Source: Albugo candida
Taxonomy: Eukaryota > Oomycota > Peronosporomycetes > Albuginales > Albuginaceae
Reading direction: 5' to 3'
Length of the DNA stretch: 64,000 nucleotides
Assembly (NCBI GenBank): GCA_905220665.1
Contig: CAJNAR010000175.1
Span: forward strand, 124,001-188,000
The notes under the pieces are model-generated. The model was not told where the DNA came from and made no database searches. It was given only the letters and a program-made list of their open reading frames with translations. Both the position numbers and the translations under genes were made by a program. This document shows positions 32,927-44,124 of this stretch, in pieces; position 1 is the stretch's first letter, and every line of letters starts with the position of its first letter.

Positions 32927-33178
32927 TTTATTAAGTTTTAGATTCCTAACTACAGTAAATGTAATAATAGAATCTCCCGAATAGCCTTTAGTTTTCAATG
33001 TGGTTTACACCATCATCAACAAATATCACTTAAGTCTTCAAACCTAGGGAGGCAGATATTTTCCAAGCTTATTGCTTGGGTGGGCTCAAACCGCTGCCCA
33101 CACTGCCGGCGATCGAACTAACGACCTCCGGCAGGGGGTCCGTACCCAGCTCAAGTGCTTAACCGACTGAGCAGGGTA
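32927..33178 (-). repeat. tRNA-derived SINE-like element
   Basis: Read on the minus strand from 33178 down, the sequence begins CCTGCTCAGTCGGTTAAGC, a tRNA A-box look-alike, and about 50 nt later has AGTTCGATCGC, a B-box look-alike. A non-tRNA body follows with a small hairpin (GTGGGCAGCGGTTTGAGCCC). Pol III promoters in a tRNA-like head with an unrelated body define SINEs. It is not a functional tRNA: no proper acceptor stem or anticodon arm folds by eye. It is bracketed by the inverted 10-mers GAAAAGTGCG (32917) and CGCACTTTTC (33179). Confidence 0.6.
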
Positions 33179-33273
33179 CGCACTTTTCAATTTGCCGGCT
33201 ACTACGTAACCCGCCAATTTAGTAAAAACAACTCGAAAAAACTACTTTTTCAACTCTTTCCTCTCGAAAACAA

Positions 33274-35776
33274 TGGTTCAGGTCGACATGTCGACACAAC
33301 CCAGGGTGCTAGCGTCCACTTGTAGTGACGTGGCAACCCTCATGAGTCACCCAGCTTTGGGTGATTGCATGATTGTTGATGAGTCATCACCCTGTGTGAT
33401 GACGTGGAAAGTACCCCCACCCCCAGTGTGACGGTACAGGTTAATACCGGTACTACCGGTGTCGGATGTGGTACCGGTGGTACATGCGGTACTGTCGTTG
33501 CCTCGTCACAGGATGACCAAAAGGCAACTGCAAGTGTGGACGACACTAAAAGTCCCACGCTTGCTGACCTTATCAAGTCACAGGAGTCCTTGCGTAAGGA
33601 CCAGGCTAGAGCTCGGGCGAAATTTCGCGTGGAGCTCGCAAAGCCGAAAGCCTCGGATATCGAGGCTATCCTGCAGCTATATGCTGATGGGGAGCACCCG
33701 GATTGGTCGGTTTTGTCTGCGAAATTGGAAGCAGCAAGACCGTTCCAAATCCGGAAAGCAACCTTCCCGATGGTCTTGGAGACGGGCCAGTCCTTGACCC
33801 GAACTCCAAATGGGAAAATCCTAACATCCTTGATGCGAGACCACGGTAATCCGGTTATTGAAAGCCTACTGGAGAGTCGGTCAATCGCTCAGGTATCCAA
33901 AATGCCTGGGGAAACATCAGGGTCATGGTCACCACAGCGGATGCCTGCCAACAGTTGGAGTGTCAGCCGGTGACTATCCTTGGGGAAAAGTACTTTTTTC
34001 GAGAGTTTGATACTCTTGAAACAAAGTACTACCTCGATGTTTTCGGCGTAGGCGTGGAGGAAGAACGGAACAACATTCTCCGTGCTCTTCACCAACTCGG
34101 GTGTCAAGTGGTGTATGACACCTTTCGCGAGACGGTTCCAACCAAAGAGGTGGTAATGTCGACTTGGCGAGTCTACTTTGGCTGTTCAACGTGTCCCCAA
34201 CAACTGGTTAGAGTTGGTAAAGTGATTGAACAAATCGCTTACGACAAACAGCTCTACCCAGTACGGGGTAAGAATGCTCCTATTCCAACGGAACGACCAC
34301 GTTTTGGTCAACGTGGTCCTTACTGCTTGGATTTGGGTGCTGCAATATCCACGGGAACACGGCAACAACCAAACACAAACAAAAAAAAAAACAACAACAA
34401 AATACCAAACACAACTCACACTCAACCTCAGAATCAAAAACAAGCAAAACCGCAACAAGAAAAACAAAAACAAACAACCGCGCCAACGGCAGTCGTGGTG
34501 GTCCCAAAAAAGGTGGAGAAGCCAGTTCAAAGTCAGGAATTGGAGACGAGGCGACCGGAGCGCCAAAATTCCGACCAAATTTCGTTGGAGCTCAACAGTC
34601 CTCCCTCTATCTCACCACCAGGGTCACCAGAGTTATCACAGCCCACTCCCCCATCCTACATTTGAAAAGTCAATCATCTTCCCATCCACGGGTAGAGAGG
34701 GATGGTGACACATACATGCAGTTGGCATGGACACGAGGAAAGCGTAATAGGACTGAGCCGTTCGACCAAATGGTTTCCAATGCACCACCTCGTGCGCTCC
34801 CAACGTTGGCGACAAGCAATTACTTTGCTGTGCTCGCAACTATGTAGGTGGAAGTCGAAGAAGTCCAAGCGGTTGCCAATCCGGAGCATGGTAATCGCAT
34901 TCAAATTATTCCCGTGAAAGCACGGATGTCAGAAGAGATAGCCACTTCGAAAGAGGCGGCGCACTTTTACAAGAAGCGTCATACAACGGTGGAAAAAACG
35001 GAGCGACCAACTCGAATAGGTGAAATCGGAGAGCTCATGGAGATAGATTCCAAAAATGCACTCCACCAGCTTCGACCGGACAAGCTGGTCCAAGCCGATG
35101 CGTGCATCCCACATGTGCGTCGGCTGGTACAATTCTGTACCAACCCCGACCAAATCATCCGGGCAGCATTAGATCATCCCATCACCATGCATGGGGTGCT
35201 TATTTCATGCATGGAGTCGAATGATCCTGCGTTGGACGAAGTAGCACATCTACTTCTCATCAATCGCGTTTTTGCAGCGCACAATCTCGGCGAAGATGTC
35301 ACATTTACGACGCGATGGAATCGCCACGTTGGTGGAAAAGTTCCCTCCAAGAGAGCTGTATTGTTCGAGAAAGTGATGCCTTGGTGGAAGTCAGTGCCGG
35401 ACACTGTTCACGGTTTGACCCTCGGGCGACCAAAGCTCTCGCATTATTGGAACTGTTATTTATGTCTACTGCCCCGACATTTTACACAAACGATCACTGG
35501 ATCCACTATCTCACCGATAGACCAGTGATCTGGATTCCGGGTCACCATTGTCGTTTACTTCCGATCAATGTGCTAATATTGTTGTTACGTTCCGACGTCG
35601 GCATAAAATGTTGGTCGCAATGGTTTGGTGGTAACTGGCGAGGACTTCTCTGTGGTGATATCAGCGAGCTTTCAGTCAATCTCAGCTTTTTCCCAGAAGA
35701 GAAAGCAACACTCCACATCTCAAAAGAAGATGGTGAAATGAGGTTGATTGCTGGTCCACTTCAGCTTGAATGCTAA
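33274..35776 (+). pseudogene. LINE A ORF1 (gag-like), frameshifted
   Basis: Starts MVQVDMSTQPRV at 33274 and ends ...AGPLQLEC at 35776; the intact form would have roughly 830 residues. Compared with copy B it has lost a C near 33389 (CCC instead of CCCC) and a G near 33913 (GGGG instead of GGGGG), which break the frame. Features are a Gly/Thr/Val-rich N-terminus, a conserved central domain (TWRVYFGCSTCPQQLVRVGK), a Lys/Asn/Gln-rich tract at about 34370-34480 and a C-terminal globular part (YTNDHWIHYLTDRPVIWIPG). No CCHC zinc knuckle is present. ORF1 proteins of LINEs bind their RNA. Confidence 0.75.
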
Positions 35777-38700
35777 GGGCACCTCGAATATTTCAACGTG
35801 GAACAATATCTCAGCACTCACGGTGAATGTCAATGGAATTCATAAAAATGGTCATCTTTTTATCGACCACATCTTATCACAACACTCCATTTGTTGTGTT
35901 CAAGAAACCAAGTTTCACGATCACAACCAACTGGACTCATTTCAGTTTTTATTATCCTCAAAAATGCAGCACAAAATGTTTGTCAGCGACCACAACAGTG
36001 CTTTTCTCCATCCGACTCAAAACCGCAGTGGCGGCGTCATGGCAATCCTTCGTTCGGACTTTCCCGGTTATACAACAGCTGAAGAACTCACCGAACGAAA
36101 CATTCGAAATCGTTATTTGGTTTTGCGTCTTCTCATTCATGATGCACCGGTGTATATTCACAATGTATATGCACCGGTCAAGGCCGAGGAACGAGTGGGT
36201 TTTTATGAGTTATTGCTTTCAAACACTTTGAATCGACCGCAACACATATCGTATTTGGTGATTTCAACACACCACTCGATCCAGCTATCGATGCTTCGAG
36301 TGGAACACTTCGACACGAACCAAGTCGATTAGCGTGTTTGGAATGGCTTTCACAGTTGGGTGTGGTAGACGCTTGGCGAATCCAGAATCCGACTGAAAAA
36401 GTATTCACAGGACCATTACCGCGCAAGAATCGACTAGATTATATCTGCATGTCGGAAGAGCTATTCAATATGGTATACAAAACCTCTGAGTATTTTCGTC
36501 CACGACATGCGGGAGATCATCTGGCCCAAAAAGTAACTTTTGCAAATCCAACTCAATCACCCGGTCGAGGATATTGGAAATGCTCATTACGACTATTTGA
36601 ACATCCTAAAGTTGTCGAAGCAATCAAACTGGAAGCGAATTTGGTGCTCAACCAGTTACGGACAACTTCGAATCCCGGTAAAATGTGGGAAAGTTGGAAG
36701 ACGAAAATCAAGAAACAGCTTCAAGGAATCGAAAAAAAGGTTGCACAAGATAGCCGACGTGATGTTGAGTCAAGCCAGCGTGTTTTGGAAGTCGCAGCAG
36801 CTCGATATCGCATTCACGACACCAATGAGTCACGGTACTTTTACGAATCGAGTCTTGAACAATTTCGAATTTCAGTCGAAAACAATGCGAAATACAACCA
36901 AGATGAAAGCTTCGACCATCACGTGAAGCATATGCAGAACTCTTCCAATCATTTTTTTTCGCCCTCCGGATAGTTCTTGTCGTCGCGTGCCGATCGAAAA
37001 TGTTACCAAAAAATGTGGTACCGTGACATCGAACCCGAGGGAGATTATTGACGAATTCAGAGATCATTGGGATGGTGTATGGGCTCTGTTTATAGCTTCG
37101 AGACCGACTCAGATGATCCATGTGAAAGAAAGCAAAAAAAATTACTCGATTCGATTCAAGTTTCCCTTGCCTCAGCAGAGCAAGACCGTCTCTCAACTCC
37201 CTTAAGTACGACCGATATGGCGGAAGCGATCAAGCACATGCGGAGTAGTTCTTCTCCAGATATGGATGGACTACCAGCTGCATTTTATAAGCTTGATCCG
37301 GAAACGTTTGGCGGGTGTTTGAAGATCGTGTTCGAATATCAGCTGGAAAGTGGAATTTTACTTCGATCACAACGTCACTCAGCAATCACGCTTTTATACA
37401 AAAAAGGATCACGAGGTGATCCTGGCAACTATCGACCGATCGCACTGCTTTGCGTTGATGTGAAAGTACTTTCAAAAGTGTTGGCGTATCGATTGCAACG
37501 TTTTTTGCCAAAATTGATCCATCAAGATCAAAAAGCATTTGTGCGAGGACGGACAATGCATCACCATATTCGACATCTCACCGATATCCAAGACTTGGTC
37601 ACTCATCGTAGGGAGGAAGCATATGCGACTTTTCTCGACTTTGAGAAAGCTTATGATCGAGTCAATTGGACGTACATGTTTCGCGTTTTGGAAAAAATGG
37701 GCGTTGGAAAAAGTTTCATCGACTGGGTTCGTCTTTTGTACAATAACACAAAGGCGCAGTTGATGATTAATGGAAATATCACACCATCTATTACACCACA
37801 ACGTGGAGTGAAACAAGGTGATCCTCTCTCAGCATTACTTTTTCTGATGACGATCGAACCTTTGGGAAATCTACTTCGTCAACATGAAGAACATGGCATT
37901 TGGATTAATGGGACGACTGTCGCAACTGGATTATTTTTTGCGGACGATTCGACATTGCTTTCAGAGACACCAAATGGTGTTTTGACGCAACTCGAACTCG
38001 TCCAAGTCTATTGCGATGGATCGGGTGCGAAACTCAACTTGAGTAAATCATCCTTGCTCTCGTTGAATCGGACCAAGCCATGTCCACGTATTCCCAATTT
38101 GACCATAATGGGTCCGGAGGATTCGGTCAAGTATTTGGGTATTCCGTTCGACCAGAAACCGACTCATTCGATGGTTATCTCAACTCTCGACAAGCGTTAT
38201 TACGATGAGTTTGGTGTATGGTTTCGACGAGCAAGAAACTGTTCGTGGTCGACCACTGGTTGCGCAGACGATGATTTTATCACGTTTGTGGCATTACACG
38301 ATGCACGTGGACATACCAGCAGTGACTATTCGACAGTGGCAATCGATGTTAAATCGATTTGTGCTTGGTCGGAAACACAAAAAAGATTCAAAACATGTTC
38401 ACCTACTCAGCAAAGAGTTTTTATATCTTCGCAGACAAGATGGTGGACTACAAGTTCCTTTTTTGGTGGGACGACTAAAGCTACAACGTACTTAGTTTCT
38501 TCAGGAGTTCGCATCCGATGCGTCAACAATTATTCCTGCGAATTGGACAACTGCTTCGACGGAATTATTACAACTTATCCAAGCTCCCTTTGGACCACAC
38601 AAGCCGATGGACATATTCACCATCGCATCACATCGACATGGAAAAATGGTTCAATGGGAGAGCCTATCGTCATGGTGGAAATACGCATTTAAAATGTGGC

Positions 38701-39947
38701 ATCAGATGGATTGGAGCATTTTAATATCAGATTTGAATGTTTTACAACGCCGTCAGTAATACATGGAACAACCGATGTGGTTCCACTGCAACCAAGAATT
38801 ATAATATGAAGCTGCTACTCGTAATCCGAGTACGCAGAACGTTTGGTACAATCTTGGTATGGCGGACGAACCACATCGAACATTTCGAAAAACGTTCGCT
38901 ACGCTTTTCGAGATTCGCAGTCTTCAAGACTTTTTTCGAGAAAGCGACACATGGCCAACGAAGGAAGAATTCGTCGCCAACTATTACAACGACGAAGAGC
39001 TAAACACATCGGATATGGCTAAAGAAAAGTTGCTGAGTCGACTTTACAATGAAGTCACTCAGATTCTCCAGCGTATCCACTCGACGTTTGGTCTCATCAC
39101 TTGGATTACACCGACCACAAGTGTCAGATCATTTTATGTGGGAGTAAAAAGCAAGGAAAGGAAACATTATTTTCCATCTATTTCACGCTCACAACTCTCA
39201 CGAATCGTCTGGAAACCTCCCGAACCAACCAAGAGTCATCCGATGTCGACACATTGGTCATCACGGGAGAGATCGGACGCACTGGATTCAGAACGAGTTC
39301 GAACTTTTATGGCTACATCACGGCATCTTCGAAAACGTGTGTTACCAATTTTCGAAGATTTACAGTTTCGTCTCGCCTTTCGAATGTTGCCGGTTCGATC
39401 TCGTTTCTGGTTCTTGAAGGATACTCAGCCCGACATCATATTGTGCACGCAGCCATCGTGTGGGGTAGTGGAATCCGACCAACATCTCTTTCTAGAGTGC
39501 GACCGCACGGCACAGGTATGGAGGGAGTTACTACCTAGTTGGGATCAGTTTTTCTCCTCGCGACCACGTTGGACGCATATTGCATGTGCAATCGTACCAA
39601 CCCTAAGGTCGGATTGGAAAGATTATTTAGCAATTTTATCAGATTTATGGCTTTCATTGCAAGCGGTGACACTGCACTTCGTCTGGACAGATCGGAATCG
39701 TCGTTTGTTCGATCAACGATCAGCAACTCCGACAGTTCCAGCACTTTCCGTCATTTACACTACGTTTAGTGCGCACGTTCGGTACTTTCGAAGACAGTGT
39801 TACGACCAAGAGGAACGCGTCCGGCTTGCAAAGGTGCTGGAGCAACTCTCAACGCAAGGAGCATTTGGTGGATTTTTCAGAAGTCGACGATCATTGCTAC
39901 GGGTCCGGCACAGGCGAGTGGGAAGGCAAGTGCAACTCGGATCCTAG
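35748..39947 (+). pseudogene. LINE A ORF2: endonuclease, reverse transcriptase, C-terminal zinc region
   Basis: ORF2 overlaps the end of ORF1 by about 29 nt in another frame. An APE-type endonuclease starts ISALTVNVNGIHKNG, with CCVQETKF, and continues after a frameshift near 36255 with FGDFNTPLD. The reverse transcriptase (about 37200-38100) has GNYRPIALL, FLDFEKAYDRVNW, GVKQGDPLSALLF and the catalytic FADDS. The C-terminal part (38859-39947) is one open frame of 362 codons with the Cys/His motif CTQPSCGVVESDQHLFLEC. Copy A alone has T8 instead of T7 near 36952, a lost base near 37080 and an extra A near 38232. Stops at 38493, 38757 and 38802 are shared with copy B. Confidence 0.85.
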
Positions 39948-40008
39948 TCCTAGTTGGCTGTTATGCTCACAGTGGTGCGGCGCACACCAAATTGCACAAC
40001 ACGGTACT

Positions 40009-40064
40009 TTTGGACCATTTTTACAACTTTACAATTTTACAACTTTACAACTTTACAGCATTTA
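40009..40064 (+). repeat. LINE 3' microsatellite, TTTACAAC type
   Basis: Imperfect tandem copies of TTTACAAC/TTTACAATT lie in the 3' UTR of LINE A; the same array is in copy B at about 49230-49285. Such arrays near LINE 3' ends are often part of the signal the reverse transcriptase recognises. Confidence 0.75.
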
Positions 40065-40255
40065 CAAGCTGGACACAGTCTCGTATTAAGGGTGCTGAGG
40101 CTACAGCGATACAGGATTATCAACGAGAAGACATATTATCATCTCTCACAGGTATTTCACGAACGTTTTTTATATGTATATATGTTATTTAAGATAGCCT
40201 AGGCAACTAGAGAAGTCAGTTAGTCTAATTCTAGTAATATAGACACCTTCAACTG

Positions 40256-43200
40256 TACTTCAAATTGCTCACATGAAATGCAATTATTGGCAAGGAATGA
40301 CTTTTGTAGCTCATGAAGGCTTTAATGATCAGCGAGATACTAAAACACTAAGTACAAAGGAAGAACTCATACGCAAAACATGTACGGCCCTCCCAGGAAT
40401 GTATCAAATACTTGAGATTCCAACAGCATGCTCAGATGAACCCCACCAAATGCGGTGAGGAACTTCAATGCACAATGCCAACTTTGTGTCGAAACGCACT
40501 AGCTCACGAGCCAAAGCTTCCATATGCAGTAATGGTTCGCTTTGGAACCTCGGGAGTTATTGCACGCAATCTTCACATAAGCGTTCCTTTCTTCCGCCCA
40601 GACTAGCCGTAATTCCATCTTAACACTTTCCCATGACGATTATTTGAGGCAGCGTACATGGCCATCGGATCGTATGACAGATTACATCAATAGTGGTGGT
40701 TTTTTCCAAGCATTTTTTTCTCAATGCGCCACAGTAATAGTCAGCCTTGAAAGCACCGGATACGCTTCAGCTTGAACCATCAACATTATAGGAGAGGTAA
40801 ATATATCCATTCGCAAGGTCTTTATTGCAGTATTATCAATACTATATAATTCGCTGGATATAATGCCCCAAGAGACTCTTACTTAGTATTCTGTCGGCAA
40901 GAGTACAGATTTTTTGTGATCAAAAGAGGATGTTACTACAGTGCCCGTTGAACCTCAGATCGAGTATTCAGGAGGTGATTAAATAATTATCTTTTGGGTG
41001 ATTGGAAAAATCAACTTACTTGCTGAATTTTTCCGATATGTTACAGGCCGGTTTGCCCAAATTGACCTTGATTTGACGTCGCTCCCAGTGCTTCTTTTAA
41101 CGAAAAATTAGCCCATAAATCGGCTTGTCGCGAACAAAGGGCATCCATGTTGACTTCGTGCCCTTCATGTTTGCGTAGCAGTTTGCGGAAAGCTCCAAGC
41201 TGTATATGTATCAGTTTTTATCAGGAATGAACAGCAGTTAATCGGAAGTTGGCTATGATTGCATCTCACTAGTTGTGAAAAACACATTAGAAGATTTTGA
41301 ACTACTTTAAAAAGCAAAGAAGTAACCTCACATACTGCCTTGCTTTAAATCCCCACCCAAAATGATATATATCGACACATAAAAAGTGGACTCTTCTTTC
41401 TCCTTGAGATTTTCACCTCAATCATGTTAGTCGTATGTTAATGACTGCTTTCGACAAGTATTCATGCTGTCAGCTTCCATGAACAAGACCGTTTTTACTC
41501 GCGGTGGACAAAGGAAACAGTAAAGTTGGAGCCACATATGAGAAATAGAGGCATGTGCAAGCAAATGAATTTACGTTTTGGACAATATAATCACTAAAGC
41601 AGACTTTTTTTGATTATAACAAATTCAGACTATTCAATCCGCCCTTCTCTCGCCGTACTTACAGCTCCACTTGGTATCAAAATTGGAAAATTTTCAAGTA
41701 TTAGGCACTCCTATTCAATCGAGGAAAATAGAAGAAATAGAACTATCTGTGACAGCTACTGCTAGCCATATTCGCTCAGTCAACAATCAGCCGCTTTTTT
41801 CCAGCACTACAGGATAAAAGACAGAGAAACGGATCCAATACCTCAATAAAGGTCTAGTATGACTGGATGTGAAGTAGGAATACAATCCGTGAGATCAAAG
41901 CTCACTTAATGCATAAACTGTTCTCGCTTAAATGTTCGCTATAGAACTGCGAGCCCAGATGTTTCGAATGTATAATGTGACGCTACACAGTGCTATATTA
42001 CTCAATCATCAATCTCGTAGATCTAGTACGTCAAACTCACTGAACATGTGGAAAAGTACAAGCTCGTCCTACCTCATCGTTCTTTTCCAATCTTCTGGCT
42101 TCGTCAAAGTACGCCATGTTTTTTCCATTTCTAATCTGGAATGAAGGAAAGCCTGGAATTTAGGAGTTGCGTTGTAGAGATCAGCGATTGAGTTACGAGA
42201 CGAGACGTACTGACGATCTGATCGAGATTGGCCCAACGATATCAAAAAATTACTGTCATTTTGGAAGTGCATGCAGGCTTGCACCGCTCCGTCCTATAGT
42301 ACCATGCATCAATACTTTATCACAACTATCACATCTGATACCGCACCCGATGTTATTTATACTTCAACTCACGTACATGTCATTTCACCTCACTTAGATT
42401 TCCATTATGTAGAAATAAAAAATTGAAGCTGACACTGTTATTTTGGCAGAAATTTCTGCACAGAAATCGCTGTATCATCTCATCTATCAAATATCACGAT
42501 AAACCTCAATCAATTCTCAACTCGTGATGTTCAATACGCTTCGGCCATGATCACGCACTAAGTTAGACTTCTGCTTTGCTTGCTCCGATCACGTTACTCA
42601 AGCAGTACTCAACCTTGAGACTCTGTACGGCATCTCTCTAGCTCATCCAAGAAGTTCTAAAGGACTTTTCCATGGTCAAATGCAAGCTTGAATGAAGACC
42701 GCCTCCGCCTTAAGCCTATCACTGCGAGAAAGTAGACTTTCAGGAATCTTTTATTAGGTAACTTCGATGCGAGGACCCTGATGCGAAAGCGTTTTCCGCC
42801 AAGCGCTTCAAGAAGCTTCTCCATACAGTCAATCACGCAATGTTATACATTTGGCTGCACCTGGAGGACGGAGGAGATTAATATGGCTAGCTGATCCACA
42901 TTGTAATTCTTGATTTATTATATTTGAGGCTTCCGCACTATGAATTTGATCGCTTGAGTCATTGGTGTTGTTTGGTGCTCGGCCGTAAGGCACAGTAGGA
43001 GATGGTAACTTCCTCGCGTGTCTTGAAGAAGGCCGACGTAGTACAATTAAGTCAACTTTCTACACGTAAACAAGAATTCACTGATACTGTTAGATTTACT
43101 TGCTCTTTACGATAAGTTTTAAAGCTAAAAAGAACATGGTGCTAAAAATATATCTAATTACGTACTCGAATACAAACCACACGCTGATATTACAGCAATT

Positions 43201-43788
43201 CCCTTAAATCTCTTGCAGGTATGGACAATGCTGTTTGAAGATTGCAATATATGTGCTCCTGTATGACGCTTGAAATCATACCAGTGATTGTAAAGATATC
43301 ACTGTGCTGGAGTGGATATCATTTAGCCGTATGCGCCAAAATCAAGCTTTGAATCGAGGCAGCAATGACATTCTTCGCATTGCTTCCGTACTGGTAAACG
43401 GTAATACTAGCAACCTTTAAGGTACATTTTCTTGGCATACTATACGCCATGCAAAACTGCTCACTGGTCGAAGCGGTCACATGGTACACAGTCTCTAATG
43501 CGCAGATTTGAAAAGCAGTACAATTAAGTATTGATAAATTTCCTCCAATAATTTCAAATAAGCATTGTGGTTTCAACTAAGCAAGGCTTACTAGCAACTT
43601 AAGCTGGTTTAAAGTAAGCGCTTCTTACGAATTTGATCAATTTTTTCGCGAGCTGATGTTTACATGCCTAGGAACGGACACTCTAGAGGTAAATATTCCA
43701 GCTGCATCTCTTCAAGGGAGAACTATCCAGGATCGGCTGCATAAAAACATATAGCCTTTATTCAAATTCTAGGAAGAAAATTCATGCT
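40256..43788. other. Gene-poor stretch
   Basis: No open frame above 85 codons and no motif recognised on either strand. Small frames at 40273-40606, 41932-42144 and 43319-43576 look like chance. No RNA gene or tandem array seen. Confidence 0.45.
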
Positions 43789-43889
43789 AAAACAAGGCAT
43801 TCACAAACGATTACTTCTTCGACCACTTCGCCATGTTGCTATATTTGCAAATTAAGAAGCACTGCAAGAAGGTTCTTAGCGTTAACTGA
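43789..43889 (+). pseudogene. C-terminal scrap of a DDE transposase, CRN copy A side
   Basis: Encodes a sequence ending TNDYFFDHFAMLLYLQIKKH...LSVN with a stop at 43887, nearly the same as the end of the longer remnant at 60217-60663. Upstream of 43789 the similarity stops. It marks the left edge of the duplicated unit that carries the CRN gene. Confidence 0.6.
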
Positions 43890-44124
43890 AGAATATTATG
43901 TTGATAAAGCGACATTGAAGCATCTCCGTCAGACCTAATCTATGTATTCATTTTTGGGTACAGAAAGAATTTGGACAAGACATTTCTTTCAAGCAAGCAA
44001 CTATGAGCTATCCATTATACAGTATAGCAGTGTGAGGAAAATAAATGCGGTATTCATGGTAACAAACGAATTTAGCGGTAAGTATACTGAAGGTTGATTG
44101 GTGTAAGGATCACACACAATTCCA

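Larger units (their letters stand above)
33181..40255 (+). mobile_element. LINE copy A (non-LTR retrotransposon, about 7.1 kb)
   Basis: The limits come from alignment by eye with copy B on the other strand: homology starts at CACTTTTCAATTTGCCGG and ends at ACACCTTCAACTG. It has a 5' UTR of about 90 nt, a long ORF1, an ORF2 with endonuclease and reverse transcriptase, and a 3' tail with a TTTACAAC-type microsatellite. Copy A carries several private 1-nt indels compared with B, so both ORFs are broken. I could not define target-site duplications. Confidence 0.88.

Noticed and set aside
33105..33178. A functional tRNA gene on the minus strand
   Set aside because: A-box and B-box look-alikes are present, but I could not fold an acceptor stem or anticodon arm, and the sequence continues into a non-tRNA body.
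34186..34578. Hydrophobic minus-strand proteins in the LINE ORF1 (FFVVVFFF type)
   Set aside because: They are the reverse reading of the Lys/Asn/Gln-rich tract of ORF1.
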